Shown: piece after piece, positions 45,038 through 57,185 of the stretch
Numbering within the stretch: position 1 is the first letter of the stretch
Layout of the letters: every line of letters starts with the position of its first letter
Assembly (NCBI GenBank): GCA_947359465.1
Contig: OX375875.1
Span: forward strand, 10,633,038-10,697,037
Direction of reading: 5' to 3'
Length of the DNA stretch: 64,000 bases
From: Metellina segmentata
Taxonomy: Eukaryota; Arthropoda; Arachnida; Araneae; Tetragnathidae
Translations under genes and position numbers: made by a program
The notes under the pieces: model-generated
What the model was told of the DNA's origin: nothing
The model's database searches: none
The model's input: the letters and a program-made list of their open reading frames with translations, nothing else

Positions 45038-46098
45038 TCACATGAAATGGTGAAGCCACCGTGGACCGTTGACTCCCGTCGTCGTATCCTGCTCCGTGGT
45101 TTTGGCTTGACACTTCAATACGTAGTTTTCGCCAGAGTTATTGTCCCAGAACTCTTGACCGTTAGCCACGTATCTCAGGGCAAAAAGAAGTCTCTGTCCA
45201 GGTGACAGGTGTGGAAGGTGAAGGCTGAAGCTAAATTTGTCCGAGAACCCGTCGCACGAGTTTGGGACATAGTCCCCAGTAAGGTCTGTGTGGGCCGCCC
45301 ACTCCGTCGTGGTGTACCGAACCTGGACGAGTTTCTCGAATCCCAAGTTCAGAACCCTCACCACTCCCGTCACTCGAAGGTCGTTGATGACAGCGTTCTC
45401 CAGGCAGACCTTCTGCTGTCGAACTTTGTCCAGGAAGTGGGGGTCGGACCCGGGTTGCTCGAACTGTGCGACGAACCTGCATCCGGTCTGGGTCAGACCG
45501 GGACTGCTGGTGCTCCAAGGCAATAGGTACGGGCTGTTGGAAGAAGGTCGGAGCTTCAAGTCCGCGAAAGCAGATTGAGGAACTATGGGTGCGTCGTCGT
45601 CTTTGACGAAATGGCGGATGGCTTCCAAGTCGAGGCCCAGGACGTCTGCGAATCGGACAATCTTCTTCCGACTTGGAGTTCCTGGGGGCGTCTTCCCCGT
45701 CTTGAGAGAAGTGCTTCGGACCAGTCGAGGACAATCCGGCGGGGAGAGTAGAGTATCCCTTCCAGATGTTGTGGTCTCTGAGGAGAGAGAGGAAGACACG
45801 CTGGACTCTTCTTTGGACTCGTCCACGGGGCTGGTCATGCAGACTCCGTTCGTTTGGCAAGACTGGATCAGCTTCAAGCGACTTCGAAGTTCGTCCGCCA
45901 GGGGACTGCCTTCATCTTTGTAGTCGTAGGTCGGACTCGCTAGCTCGGAAACGGTTTCGGTGCTGTTGGATTGAGTGCTGCCAGGTTCCTCGGTCTCGAT
46001 GGTCAAGGCGGGAGAATCAGACTGCACTTCGGACTCCGATGCAAATGATTCAGGTGGCGAGTCTGGTCTCCACACATGGTTTTCGTCTTTGCACTCCC
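45038..46098 (-). CDS. Glycogen-targeting regulatory subunit of protein phosphatase 1 (PPP1R3 family), terminal exon
   Basis: This exon encodes the last 353 residues plus a partial codon. The protein would tether the PP1 catalytic subunit to glycogen, promoting dephosphorylation of glycogen-metabolising enzymes. Residue numbers here count from the Val codon at 46075. An acidic, Ser/Pro-rich, probably disordered region comes first (1-130). The PP1-binding RVxF motif KIVRF follows at 138-142, inside the family block KKIVRFADVLGLDLEAIRHF. A CBM21 glycogen-binding domain covers about 200-322, including VCLENAVINDLRVTGVVRVL, VRYTTTEWA and EFWDNNSGENY (WDNN at 310-313). The stop is TGA at 45040-45038. 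There is no ATG at the front: the frame continues upstream as ECKDENH to an acceptor ending at 46099, so upstream exon(s) must exist. GC content is high against AT-rich surroundings. Frame and domains are intact. Orthology to a specific Drosophila or vertebrate member is not resolved. Confidence 0.95.
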
Positions 46099-46115
46099 CT
46101 AAAAGAAAAAATAAT
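46099..46115 (-). other. Splice acceptor of the PPP1R3 terminal exon
   Basis: On the minus strand a pyrimidine-rich run, tttttcttttag, ends at 46099, directly followed by GGGAGTGCAAAGACGAAAAC in frame with the exon. The exon starts with two bases of a split codon, so the preceding exon must end with one extra base. Confidence 0.8.
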
Positions 46116-46693
46116 CATATTACCTATGCATATCGATACTACAAACATATCCAGAAACTAAGGAAAGGGTAACGAGATAAATCCCGTGTAAATTAACTGA
46201 ACCGAAGTGCCTCAAATGAAAAATGAATGTACCACAAGCCATGCAGGATAAAATAAAGACACCCACATGCTTCGTGGTTCTACTGGAAATTAAACATGAA
46301 AAAAATATGCTTATACTCTGTTTCACCTTAACTTGTCAGTATTGGGAAAGGCAGAAATGATGTTCATCCGCATGAAAAATAATTCCAACTTGATTTGGAA
46401 TTTAAAATAAAGAAAATGCATATAAACGTGTAAAAATTGTCCTACAATGAAGGAGTGATTTTTGAACCTTTATAATCGGTTATTTATTTGTAAAAAGCAT
46501 TTTTTTTTGACCGAAGCGAATGAATATATCCGAAACGGAATTCTAAACCGGTTTCCATGGTAACATTTCTGGCGAGCTAAATACGCTTTCCGGCCAAGTC
46601 TGCGCCATTTCGCTCTGCGTCTTTGCTAGCGTGTGTATTTACGTTCATATCTCTCTTGTGCTATTTTATTGGAGTGTGTTTGATACTCTGAAC
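46116..46693. other. Probable intron sequence and 5' flank of the next element
   Basis: Upstream of the PPP1R3 acceptor on the minus strand, so probably intronic. From about 46545 a less AT-rich block (ccggtttccatggtaacatt; tccggccaagtctgcgccat) leads to the transposase start at 46694 and probably belongs to that element as leader. Confidence 0.45.
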
Positions 46694-48092
46694 ATGGCTG
46701 AAAAAAAGGAACGTCACCATCCAAGCTGTATACGCCATCAAAGCAAGGAAAATCAATTGGTAGTGGAGCTCGCAGGAACATATTGAATGTTTATTCTAGA
46801 CTTCGAGAAGAAAACCATAGTGATTCCATTAACCAAATCGTCGGAAAGGTGTCTCAACTAACTGGTGTTTCCAAAAGAACTATTTTTCGTTTGAAAAAAG
46901 AAAAGAAGACGACAAGTCCTTTGAGTACTCCAGGAAAAAAACGACCTTATGCCGTTGGAAAAAGAACAAGAATGATGAAATATGACAACTTTACTTTATC
47001 GTGCATCCGACGAAAAATTCATGATTGTTTTCGTCGAAATGAAATTCCTACATTGGACAAAGTTCTAAATGAAATTAACAATGATAAGGATATTTTTTCG
47101 ACAAACATTAGCCGAAGTACACTGTACAGGATACTGAAAGATTTGGGATTTTCCTTTGAAAAGCGAAAAAGGCAGGCTATGCTTTTAGAAAGACACGACA
47201 TAATTTTATGGCGAAGAAATTATTTACGAAAAATTAGAGAACTGAAGAATGAAAATGCTTCAATCTATTATTTAGATGAAACATGGGTGAATGAAGGACA
47301 CTCACAAAGTCGAGTATGGCAAGACAAAAACATCAAAAGCACCAATGAAGCTTCCTCTTCAAGTTTGACAACAGGCTTGGCTGCACCAAAAGGAAAAGGA
47401 AGAAGACTCATCATTACCCATATCGGAAGTGATGAAGGATTTGTACCTGATGCGGCTGACATTTTTGTAGGAAAAAAATCCGGTGACTACCACGAAGAAA
47501 TGGATGGTAACCATTTTGAGAAGTGGTTTGAAGATATCATGCCTAAATTGAAACGAAACAGCTTTGTAGTGATGGACAATGCCCCCTATCACTCGGTGAA
47601 GAAAGAAAAAATTCCGACGACATCTTGGAAAAAAGTGCAATTCAAGAATGGCTATCGTTGAAAAACATTACGTGGAACCAGGACATGATCAAGATTGAAC
47701 TGTTGAAAAAAGTTAGCGAAATCAAACATATGTTTGATAAATACAGAGTTGAAGAAATTGCCGAAAAATTTGGACATAAGGTTTTGAGACTTCCCCCGTA
47801 TCACTGTGAGCTTAATCCCATTGAAATGATATGGAGTCAAGTAAAAGGACACGTTGCCAGGGAAAACAAGACTTTTAAACTGAACGATGTGAAGGATTTA
47901 GTCATCCAAGGGATTGAAAAGGTCTCTGTACAAAATTGGAAAAACTGCATAAACCATGTTACTGAAAAAGAGAAATACATGTGGGAAGTAGATGGACTTG
48001 TGGATGATATTTGGGAAAGTAAGAACTTGGTAATTTCTTTTAATAGTGAGTCTGATAGCGATTCGGAAATGTTAAGTGATGATGATGTGTAA
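46694..48092 (+). pseudogene. Tc1/mariner-related transposase with 82-residue D-E spacing (DD82E type)
   Basis: A nearly complete transposase. An ATG at 46694 (MAEKKER) is followed by a frame change in an A run. The main frame then gives an N-terminal HTH (SINQIVGKVSQLTGVSKRTI, FRLKKEKK). A second HTH-like part follows (IPTLDKVLNEI, SRSTLYRILKDLGFSF). The catalytic residues are YYLDETWVNEGHS, FVVMDNAPYHSVKKEK and, after one A-run frameshift near 47630, LPPYHCELNPIEMIWSQVKG. I count 82 residues between the Asp of MDNAPYH and the Glu of NPIEM. An acidic tail ends at 48090-48092. Literature, as I recall it, names a DD82E (Sailor) family with this layout. I could not find TIRs. Except for two single-base-type frameshifts the sequence is well preserved, so it is the youngest-looking transposase here. 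Confidence 0.9.
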
Positions 48093-49199
48093 ATTCATGT
48101 GATGAATAAGTATATTATAATGTAAATAGATTTGTTATGATGTTTGCTATGTTTTACATATATTGATGATGTATAAATGCATGTGATGAATAAGTAAAAC
48201 GTAAATATAGTTTTCTCATTGTAACTACTATTCATGAAAGAGATTGGTTTCTTCTGTACACTTTCTTGTAAACTATTTTAAATTATTCATAAAATTAATA
48301 ATTTACTACTAATCAACCCGACACCGTTCCGCGAGTTTCAGAATATGTTTCACACATATAAGGTTTATTTTTTTTAACTCTAATTTTTAAAATGGTTTCA
48401 TTTTTTTTATTATTGTATGTGTATTCACTATATTTGTATTTTTTATATTCTATTTATTTATTGTGAATGTATTTTATATCCTCTATGTTATATGTATTTT
48501 TATTTGTTATTTACTTTCTTTAATATCAGAATAAATTTGATTTAATTTGGAGACTATATTTTGCTGTTAAGAAAAACACATATTTTAGCAGACGACGCAC
48601 TCTCCCCTACCTTGTCCAACCAAATGTAAGACCAAAGGAGTAATTAAATTGGATTAATTTCCTTTAATAAAATTATTAAAATTGAAAAAAGAAGTATTAA
48701 TCAAGGTGTTTAGCTTTCAGGTAAGTAAATTCAAAAAATGAATTTTATGGTTCATCACATCTTTAAATAGACTGTTTTTTTAAACAACATTTATTGTAAA
48801 AAAATTTTAAATATATATATTTTTAAATAACTAAAAATAATACTCATTTAGAAAAATCAAAACGCATTTATATTAACATAGAGTAGCTTTTTGTTTAATT
48901 AACAAATGTAATGCAAGAGCCATTAGAAATTAAAGATCTGTGAAACGTATAGAATTTCCACGTGCATTTTATCTCTCCTTGCCAAAAAGGGCGAATTTCC
49001 TCGCTTATAGCTGACTTCTTCTGACATTGTAACCCTAGTTTCTACGACAACGGCTGCGATGCGGTCAACGTAGCCTTTACTCTACTGCCAAGTTAGGGTG
49101 AAACAGACTATAGGTGAACATATTTCAGATTTTAATGATTGCGAAAAAAAAGTTTTATTTAATTAAAAGCAATTTAATAGGGAATGTGCAGGCCTCTGA
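48093..49199. other. AT-rich stretch after the DD82E transposase
   Basis: It contains a short direct repeat (atgatgtgtaaattcatgtg at about 48080 and atgatgtataaatgcatgtg at about 48167, each followed by atgaataagta). This is probably the 3' part of the transposon, but its boundary is not visible. Confidence 0.4.
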
Positions 49200-49420
49200 C
49201 ATTAATTCAAGTCTCGCAACGTGCAAGCATGATTTCTACAAGACAGTCGAACAGTTTTTGCGGTTTTGTCTCATTGGTAAACTAGAGTAGGTCTTTGACC
49301 TTGTGCGATCTTTGGTGGTGTAGGCTGCAATGTGCTAAGTCCCTGAACATCTCAAGCATACACTATTGGAGTGAGATCAGGTGACTTGGCGTGATGCGAA
49401 TTCAGTGTTATCCTTAATTT
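49200..49420 (-). pseudogene. Decayed Tc1-like transposase C-terminus
   Basis: The minus-strand reading around 49400-49375 gives AKSPDLTPI, the Tc1 WPxxSPDLxPIE block without the Glu, followed by LSTLQPTPPKIAQ (compare LxALQPPPxxLxELxxAL in the family). Further downstream VRLSCRNHAC fits the end of the protein loosely. Many stops; old remnant. Confidence 0.5.
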
Positions 49421-52400
49421 TTTGACTCGTGTGTATTTACGGATTCAATTGAATCGCAGATGGCTTAGATTCAGAGTGAATTTATTATGTGCATTAGAAA
49501 CGCGATTTTTCTTGTCATAAATTTCTGCAAACATACAAGTTTTGTTCTCATTTGAATGCACCCGACTTTTATTTTCGAATCTATCCTGTGACAGCATCTT
49601 ATGTTTTTATTTGAATGATTCACCTTTTGATTTACTCAAATCTCAGATATTTTGTGGAAAAAAATTACACTCAAATAATTTACAACCTACTAAATACTAC
49701 ACCGGCCTCTCTTTCTCCTCTACAAGGGAAATAAATTTCTAAACAACCTAGTGAAAAAAAATTTCGCACTCGAATAATTAAAAGAACTAAAAGAAATAAC
49801 GACTCATCGTTAAAATTCACAAAAAACTCAAAATTAACAGCAAATAAAAAATTAGCTTATCGAACAAGATTATTAATGTATTACAGGTAGAAAATGAAAA
49901 ATAATAGTAAGCAATCAATCTGCCATAGTGCAACTTTAAAATTTGTTTATTTTCTGAATTTTCAAAAATCCTTGGTGCTTAAGACCACTCAGTATTGATA
50001 ATTGAATCAATTTAAATTATAGACAGTTCAATGAATACTTGTATAGATAATAATTATATATTATTAAATATATATTATTAAACTCTTTATAATGAGTAAA
50101 ATTATATAGAGAACTATTTATGTATAAAAAAAGTTTGCAATTAATTGTGATTTCTTATTTAAATTACCAATACAGCCAGCACTCATAAATGTGTTTATGA
50201 ATGTTCAAATTTGCAGAATGGATATATGACAAAAACTGATACATTCAAAAAGTTTACATAGCCGTCGACGAACAACAAATAGTTCAAAAATTAATCAAAA
50301 GCAGAAAAAATTCAAATACAAAATAAAAGCGCTTACATCAATCACTATAAGCAATAACGTCATCTACCATAAAAATTTAACAATCTATACTATCGCATTT
50401 AAGCTCAAAAGGCAAAAGACAACAATACCGTTATTTAAGAACACCAAAACATCTATTTCCCAACTTTCCTGAAATTTTATCCATATCCGGCTATCTCAAG
50501 AAACAGTTATCACTAAAATGCATCCGCTATCGACTATTTCCAAAACTTGGAAAAAATCTTGGAGGGAAAATTTCTCTGATCTTTTCGAGTGTAATGTTTG
50601 GTAAACATTGATTGGAGGAGTTATTGAAACGTTTGTTTTGACGTTATCTACTCGACATTGGAAAAGATCCAACACCGACAGTTGTCAGTAAGTTCATGGT
50701 TTGGTAAAAATCCTCATCGTCACTTCCTCTTTTATTTCCGCACGTTAGAAACCATAACACGTGCAGAGATAATACATACTCCTTCCTTTATTTCCTTAAT
50801 TCAGAGGTTTTTCAAAGAATTTTTTAGTTATGTTGTTTTATACAAAGTTCCAAACAGATAACTTTCCGTCTTAATTTCATTTAAAATTTATATAAATTTA
50901 GCTTTTACAGCCTTTCAAATGGTCCTTTTTCAGTTAATTAAATTTCATTCAATTTTCATAATTAATAAAAATTAACTTATCAACTTTCTTTCCCACTTTT
51001 AAACCGATAGTTTTTGCACCTTCCTTTAAGTTTAAATTTATATAAATTTTTTTCCACTACTTTTCAGTTAATACTTTTTTGGCTCATGCAATTTCCATAA
51101 TTACTAAAGATTAATTATTTGTTTCGTTTTTTTGAATAAACTCACTGCTTTATATTATTATTTAAACCTTAAAAGAAAGAACCCATCAAAGAAATCAACA
51201 TTACAAATTAACATTAAGCTTTATTGTAACTAAGAACATTTCACTCATGATGGTCTTTGTGGATTAAGATCGAAAATATTTCTGAGTAGATTTCGTTCTG
51301 ATAATTTTAAATGAAATATTAACACTTCATTTTATTACCTTTTATGGTACTATTTAATAAAGGTCGTGCCCATGTATTTTTCTTGAAAACATTCTAATTA
51401 TTTAGCCTACTTTAAAATGTTATTTTAACTGTAATTAACAACCAAAAATTGCTTGATAAGGGTTTTTAAAAAAGTAAAAGTTTTTTCATTTAAATGGAAC
51501 TCTTATTTGTTCAAATAATTTTATAAATATCTTAGGATTCAAAAGTTGAATATTGATTGCGTTTACTAACATTTTCTTTTTAAATTTTTAATATTAGAGA
51601 AAACTTTAACTAAGGTGAGAGTCAGCAATCGGTTGATTCAACAAATTATAAGCATAAATTATAAAGAGAAAATAATAATAATCCGTTACTCTACGCAAAA
51701 TTGAAGTATGACCGTTTCTAAAATATTTATATTTAACAAAGCAGATATATTCAAATGAAAAATCAAAGTTAACTTAATTTTCCTCTCTCCAATTTAGGTA
51801 ATTTTTAGTTACTGTTACACTCCAAAGATTATTCTCTTAAAAGTATTACTTTTATTAAAATGACGTAAATGCTAATATTTCACTTAAAATCGTGAGCCGT
51901 TCAAGATAATTTTGACGAGATTTCTACAAAATATTACTTCCGATATGCTTCGTTCAATAACAGATGCAAATAAAATGACATATAAATAAGATAAAAAATA
52001 AAATATGAAATTAAATACATATTTTTCTGAAGTAATTAACTATCAAAGCACCTTGAAAGGTAGTTAAATCATTTTTGTTCCATGACATTTTAAGTACTCA
52101 AGGTGACATTTGTTGGAGACTTTAGCGTAGGTTCTCAAATCTATGCACTCCTTTAAGCTTTATGAATTCTAAGCAATTTAATAATACTTTTTCGGATTAC
52201 AATGGAAGAAAATCACTACTTAAGAGAGCGTTTCCATAAAGAGAATCGATAATTTTGATCGAAGAATGGGTGTCATAACCGCACATCCTAAATCGATTAG
52301 CTGCCTCTGCTGACCCGAATAACAGCCGGATCTTGAGAATCGGAAAAAAAAGGACGCACGTTGCATGGAATATAAATAGACCTAGTGGATATTAATTTCC

Positions 52401-54319
52401 ATTCAATATTGAACACTGCTAAATGGAATTTTCCTTCACTATTGAACACATATCTGGACAGACCATTCTCTATTCTGTCCTCCATACCCTTTATTAATAG
52501 GGTTTAAACGACATGAAGCAGTCATGATCCTTTTGATCAATGTCTTGGCATGTGATTTTTATTTCTGTCTACTATGCGTAGGTCTAGAGATATTTTCCAT
52601 CCCTGGAACACTGTTTTGAAACTTTTTTGGACAAATATAAGTAGACTTGGTTGGTATCAATTTTCCTTAAATGTTGTAACGTTCTGTTTAATAATTTTCC
52701 TTTAATTAGCACTGCTACGAAGGAATTTTCCGAATAATTGAATGAAATAATCTTTCTATGGATGTAATTTCCCCAAAACTCATTTCTCCGATATAGGGCG
52801 CAAAATGGTGTTAATTAATTTTCAATTAAAAATACTAGTCTTCTACAGAGAAATGTTCTCTCTTCCATGAAAATTCTTACTTTCAAAATTTGTTAAGAAT
52901 TTTATTAAGTTCAAAATTAAATAAATGGCTTTTTAAATGACCCTCAAAACTAGTTTTAGATACTTGAAATACTAAAATGGTTCTATTTGAAAGACACGTT
53001 CAATTGACACTCAAAGCAGAATATGAGTGCCTTCTAACAAAAACCCGTTGAGCTACTTTATTACGGCGTTACTTAACAACCAAACATCTAACATAAGTAT
53101 TTAAAACAAATTAACGGGAAAATTTTGAGAATTACCATTTAAGATAAGGCGGTATTCCACGTGTAGTCACGGGAAAAAAACGTACCACCACCTTTATTTC
53201 GAGCACTGTTCATACTAGAGCAAATTCAAAAGTATCATTCAATAGGAAATAACGTCCTCTACAAATTCAAATTTAAAAAATTACAAAAGGAGACGTCTTT
53301 ATATCAAATTGTGCACAAACGACTAACTTTCTAATGGAAACACTACGTTTTGTTGCCATAATCTGATACTACGTCGTTAAATTAGTCTAAATATAAACTG
53401 CCATGACTATAATACCTTCATATCCCGAGATATTCAATCCTAAAAATTGTGCAAATTTCACAGATCTTGAAATAAAAGTCTCTACAATGTAGATCGAGAT
53501 TAATTGTAGTTATAGCTACCCGAATTTCAAATTTGAACACTTTTCAGCTATCAGAGAATTATTATATTTATTATGCAAGTGCAAACGATTTGAAAATTAC
53601 ATTATATTTACTTTGCAAGTGCATACGATCCGAGAAATAGCCGAGTTTCATCAAAGATCTTTTAAACTTTTGGTTGCCCCTCTAAAATCGTAATAATGAG
53701 GAATATATAGTGTAGCGCAAAAACTAATTATCGAAATGAGTTAAAAATTTGTATGACCATTACAAAAAGTCCTTCTGAGTATATTTCCTTCAAAAACCAT
53801 AATGAGGTTCCAATTAACATTTTTTTCAAACATTAATTTAATAATTATTATTAGACTAAAAACTATTTCCAAAATAAAATACGAGTTGGATTTTGTTTGG
53901 GTTGTTTAACAGTAACATGGTACAAAATATCAGCGAAATAAAAATATTACTTAGGAAGATATGCATAAAAGTGTAATAAACTGATTTAACATTTAGGATA
54001 TCCAATCTTCCTGCCCTCATAACTACGAAACAGAAAGACCTAATGACATGAAATTTGGAATCTGAAGTTCAATTTTGGTATAGATTCGAAATTAAGTGTA
54101 TTGAAATATGGGTTATGAAGTTCGTGCTCAATTTAATATGAAGACGGCCCCTTATGCAAATGTTATCAATTTGAATTTATAGAAGGCGTTAGTTCCTGTC
54201 AAACCGACATCTATGAATTGAATTTTTTCTACTGTTAAAATTACTCGAATGAAAAGGGGCGATTTTGTCTTTTCTCCCGAGACTACGTGACTTTTCGGAA
54301 CAACTTATTTATTCATATA
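49421..54319. other. AT-rich non-coding stretch
   Basis: About 4.9 kb without a supportable gene, RNA gene or repeat. Small frames such as 50658-50861 and 52297-52485 have no recognisable motif. If the exon at the right edge belongs to PPP1R3, this is intronic. Confidence 0.45.
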
Positions 54320-55015
54320 CAGTAGAACTCCAATTATCCGAACTACAGTTATCCTGACCTCTTGGAGAAATAATGAAATCCGCATTCTAAAAGTTTCTTT
54401 TCGTTTTTGAATGATAAAAACGAAGAGGACAAAGTTACAGTTGAGGACATAAGAAACATCCTAGTGAAAATTCCTGGATGTTCCGAGTGCAGTGCAGAGG
54501 ACGAAGGCGAGTGACTGGTGTGTAACTCTTCGGACATTGGATTCCAAATTCTCATGACGATGAACTCATTTAAAGTGTGAGAAGAACTCATTGAAGATAC
54601 GGAAGAGAACGACGACATTTCTACTCAACCAAACGCGGGACCGTCAGCTAGTAAGACGTTCGAGTGCTTGACACAGCGGGGGCTAAAATGGATGGATCGG
54701 CAACCTGAGGGCGATCATCTACAGTTACTCGCCTCAAACGCATGCGAGTCTAGGCTGCACGAAAACGGGTAAACACAGCTAAACAACAGACTTTGACCGA
54801 TATGTTCAAGCGATGATACATTTTAATACAGTTTGCCGGTACAAAATGTAAACAAAATTGTATTCATAACCATTAAATTACATTACATACTAAAGCAAAA
54901 TTCGTTTTTTTTTATTAACAACCTTTTTATAGTGAGTTATCTAATTATCCGGACATTCGATTATCCGAATGGGGGTCTGGTCCCCATAGATCCGGATATA
55001 ATTGGAGTTCTACTG
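54320..55015 (+). mobile_element. pogo/Tigger-type element, internally deleted
   Basis: A 696-bp element with termini CAGTAGAACTCCAATTAT on both ends (inverted), the characteristic Tigger/pogo TIR. Additional inverted ttatccg(a/g) motifs lie just inside (attatccgaactac; cgattatccgaatg). The left flank is TA (54318-54319); the right flank is CA, a likely mutated TA. It carries only the C-terminal part of a transposase. Confidence 0.9.
54393..54816 (+). pseudogene. pogo/Tigger transposase C-terminal tail
   Basis: The reading includes VTVEDIRNILVKIPGCSECS, an in-frame stop, DIGFQILMTMNSFKV, a second stop, EELIEDTEENDDIS, GLKWMDRQPEGDHLQLL and, after a frame change, RVNTAKQQTLTDMFKR ending at 54816. 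This matches the acidic C-terminal tail of Tigger/jerky-type transposases (ALKWxExQPE...; KKRxxxxKQxxITDFF). The CENPB-type DNA-binding and DDE catalytic domains are deleted. Confidence 0.8.
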
Positions 55016-55099
55016 CATTTCATTTGTATCACTGTATCCTTCATCTTGTGGAGATGGGATAACATTCATGAAAATACTAGGTTGCCCAAAAGGTTCGAA

Positions 55100-55620
55100 C
55101 CTCTATAGGCACATTGTCTCCTGTTATTGCAACCACACGGACCTAATAAGCGTGTTCAGTAACCTGCTTATTTGACTACCCATATTACCTGTATATTTGC
55201 GATATATTATCCCTCGTGTTTGGAAGACAGGGCGCGAATCATAAAAATATTGAAGTGTTGTTGGGTCTCAACGGGTTTGTGTCCTTGTCTACTGATACGA
55301 ATTGTATTTAGTTATCCTGCTTATTTGTTACCATTACCTGCATATTTGTAATATTTATCTCTTAAGTTTACAAGATCGGGCAGAAATCATTTTAAAATAT
55401 TGAGGGGGGCAAACGAATCGGGGCTCAAAATGTTGGTGCCGCTGTCTAATGATATGATCTAAAAAACGTGTTACCATATTTTCTATCCATATTACCTATA
55501 TATTTGTAATATTTATCTCTTATATGCTACGGAAATAGAACTTGAATAATTTTTTAATATTGCGGGCCTTGGTCTAGGCGCACTTTACAAGCATTACTTC
55601 AGTTTCATTAAGTTGCTGCA
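55100..55620. repeat. Three diverged tandem units of about 150 bp
   Basis: The phrase attacct(g/a)(t/c)atatttg(c/t)(g/a)atat begins units at about 55185, 55333 and 55489. Each is followed by tatctctta/ttatccctcg, then a mid-unit phrase (aatattgaagtgttg; aatattgaggggggc; aatattgcgggcc) and a shared end (cttgtctactgatacg; cgctgtctaatgatatg). Divergence is about a third by eye. No coding sense. Confidence 0.75.
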
Positions 55621-55854
55621 TCCCGTTCGAGTATCAGTTGGTCTTACATTTCACTACCTATTTACTTACAAAGAAAATATAGGACTGCGTAGATATCTCC
55701 AAAATATTAAGTAAATGCGACTTTAAACAATTGAAATAATTGCCAGCGCACTTATGTCATGCACCAGTGCCCTTTGACTTTCTTGCATAACATTTATCAT
55801 GTGAGGTAGAACTACTTCCAGAACTTCAATTCAACAGGTTCTTTTATGTAGCAG

Positions 55855-55918
55855 CCGCTTCGAAGTTCCGATTCACCCAAACCTGCGTGGATGGAGGAGG
55901 AATCAAGCCTCTGTGCAC
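55855..55918 (+). other. Possible 64-base internal exon
   Basis: The interval is preceded by an acceptor-like sequence (ttcttttatgtagcag, AG at 55853-55854) and followed by the consensus donor gtgagt at 55919. One frame reads LRSSDSPKPAWMEEESSLCA without stops. The next 370 bp are also less AT-rich than the surroundings. No homology is recognised, so it may be chance; 64 bases leaves one base over a full codon. Confidence 0.25.
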
Positions 55919-56318
55919 GTGAGTGGAAATCAAAAGTTTATGCGTGTTTCGTGATCGAGTAACCTCGTTATGAGAAACACGTGCTCAGAGAGAGAGAGAG
56001 CGTCATCCTGACCTTATGAAAATGACTCCGTCAGCAGTGGATCTGGCAGGGGGCCCATCAATGCGAGCGATATGATGAACGAGAGGATAAATTGGGAATG
56101 ACATTGCTCTTCCGCATCAACACTGCGGCCGGACCGATTCCTCGTTTCGATTCAGACCCTGGGAATGCAAATAGAAACAAGAGGAGTGCGGTCGTCATGA
56201 GTGTGTGTGTGGCATTTTCTTCTTCGGATCATTGGTTTATCTTCCACCCGTGGGTACCTAAATGCTTCTGGATGGGTTGAATAAGCTGGAACCTAGGGCA
56301 GAATATTATTAGTTTTGA
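55919..56318. other. GC-richer non-coding patch
   Basis: It contains an (AG)n run (56000 area), a GTGTGTGTG run and a 62-codon frame at 56092-56280 with no recognisable motif. Reduced AT content relative to both flanks suggests something other than neutral intron, such as an exon, a regulatory element or a relic. Confidence 0.35.
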
Positions 56319-56540
56319 TGAGATATCTCGTCTAAGATCTGCCCAATTTCGCAAATGACGTGATATCACGTCGAGACGAAACTGCTATTACTTCAAAGGT
56401 ATGAAAATCCAAGTAGGATAAACAAATTGTGCCTTGCCTTAGAACGACCGTTTGAAACAGGTTTTTGCACCAGAGGTTGCCCACTACTGAGCAGTTTTCG
56501 AAGATACATCATCAGGAGGGTTTGAGGCAGAAAAATTGGA
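56319..56540. repeat. Dispersed repeat with palindromic GATATC cores (copy of 29040-29275)
   Basis: It contains gatgagatatctcgtc (56319) and gacgtgatatcacgtc (56358), two 16-bp palindromes. Homology to 29040-29275 follows (see there). A related palindrome recurs at about 59588 (gacgcgatatctcgtc) and half-sites at 59629 (gacgagatat). Confidence 0.6.
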
Positions 56541-57185
56541 TTTATTTATAGGGAAAAACAGTTCCTCATCTCGAATGAAAACGCGATTAGTTCCATGCTG
56601 TCTTTCTGCAACAACAAAAAATGTCCGAAAGATGCTTCGAATCTTCATGATTGTCCTTCCATGATACCCCGAGACACTGCAATACGTGATCAGGACTAGT
56701 TCAAATACAATACACTAGCCGATGTTTCTTTCAATTCTATATCGATTATACGAAGTTATCTTAAAAACTACTATTGTAAATAAATTTAATACATAGTAAT
56801 ATAATAGAGTTTTTTCAATGAGACGAGTGGTTCAGTGGCTGAGAACAATTCTAAGATTTGCAAGTACTCTAGAAGTGAAAATACAACAACAAAAAAAGCA
56901 TTAGTTAAAATAAAGTTCCCAGAGTTCAAAAGTTTAAGAATAATTTATGGAATTACTAATTAAATATGAAACAAAATTATTAAATCATATCTCTAAAGTT
57001 CTTGGGAAACACTCTTTGTATATCAACTGTCAAATCGGACGAATCAGTTAACTTGATGGTTCAATTTCAAAGACGTGTCCTAATAATCATAAAGATGTAA
57101 TATTTTGCATATAAGGTTATAATATTGAAAGAAAGTTTATACTACGTAATTTTGTTTCATACAAATTTAAATTGCATACTATATA

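Noticed and set aside
45209..46172. Plus-strand and second minus-strand open frames overlapping the PPP1R3 exon
   Set aside because: They are shadows of the GC-rich coding exon; only the frame with the RVxF motif and CBM21 domain has recognisable homology.
46694..48092. Domesticated host gene derived from a transposase
   Set aside because: Two frameshifts break the frame and there is no sign of introns or of conservation that would show host use; it is better described as a transposon remnant.
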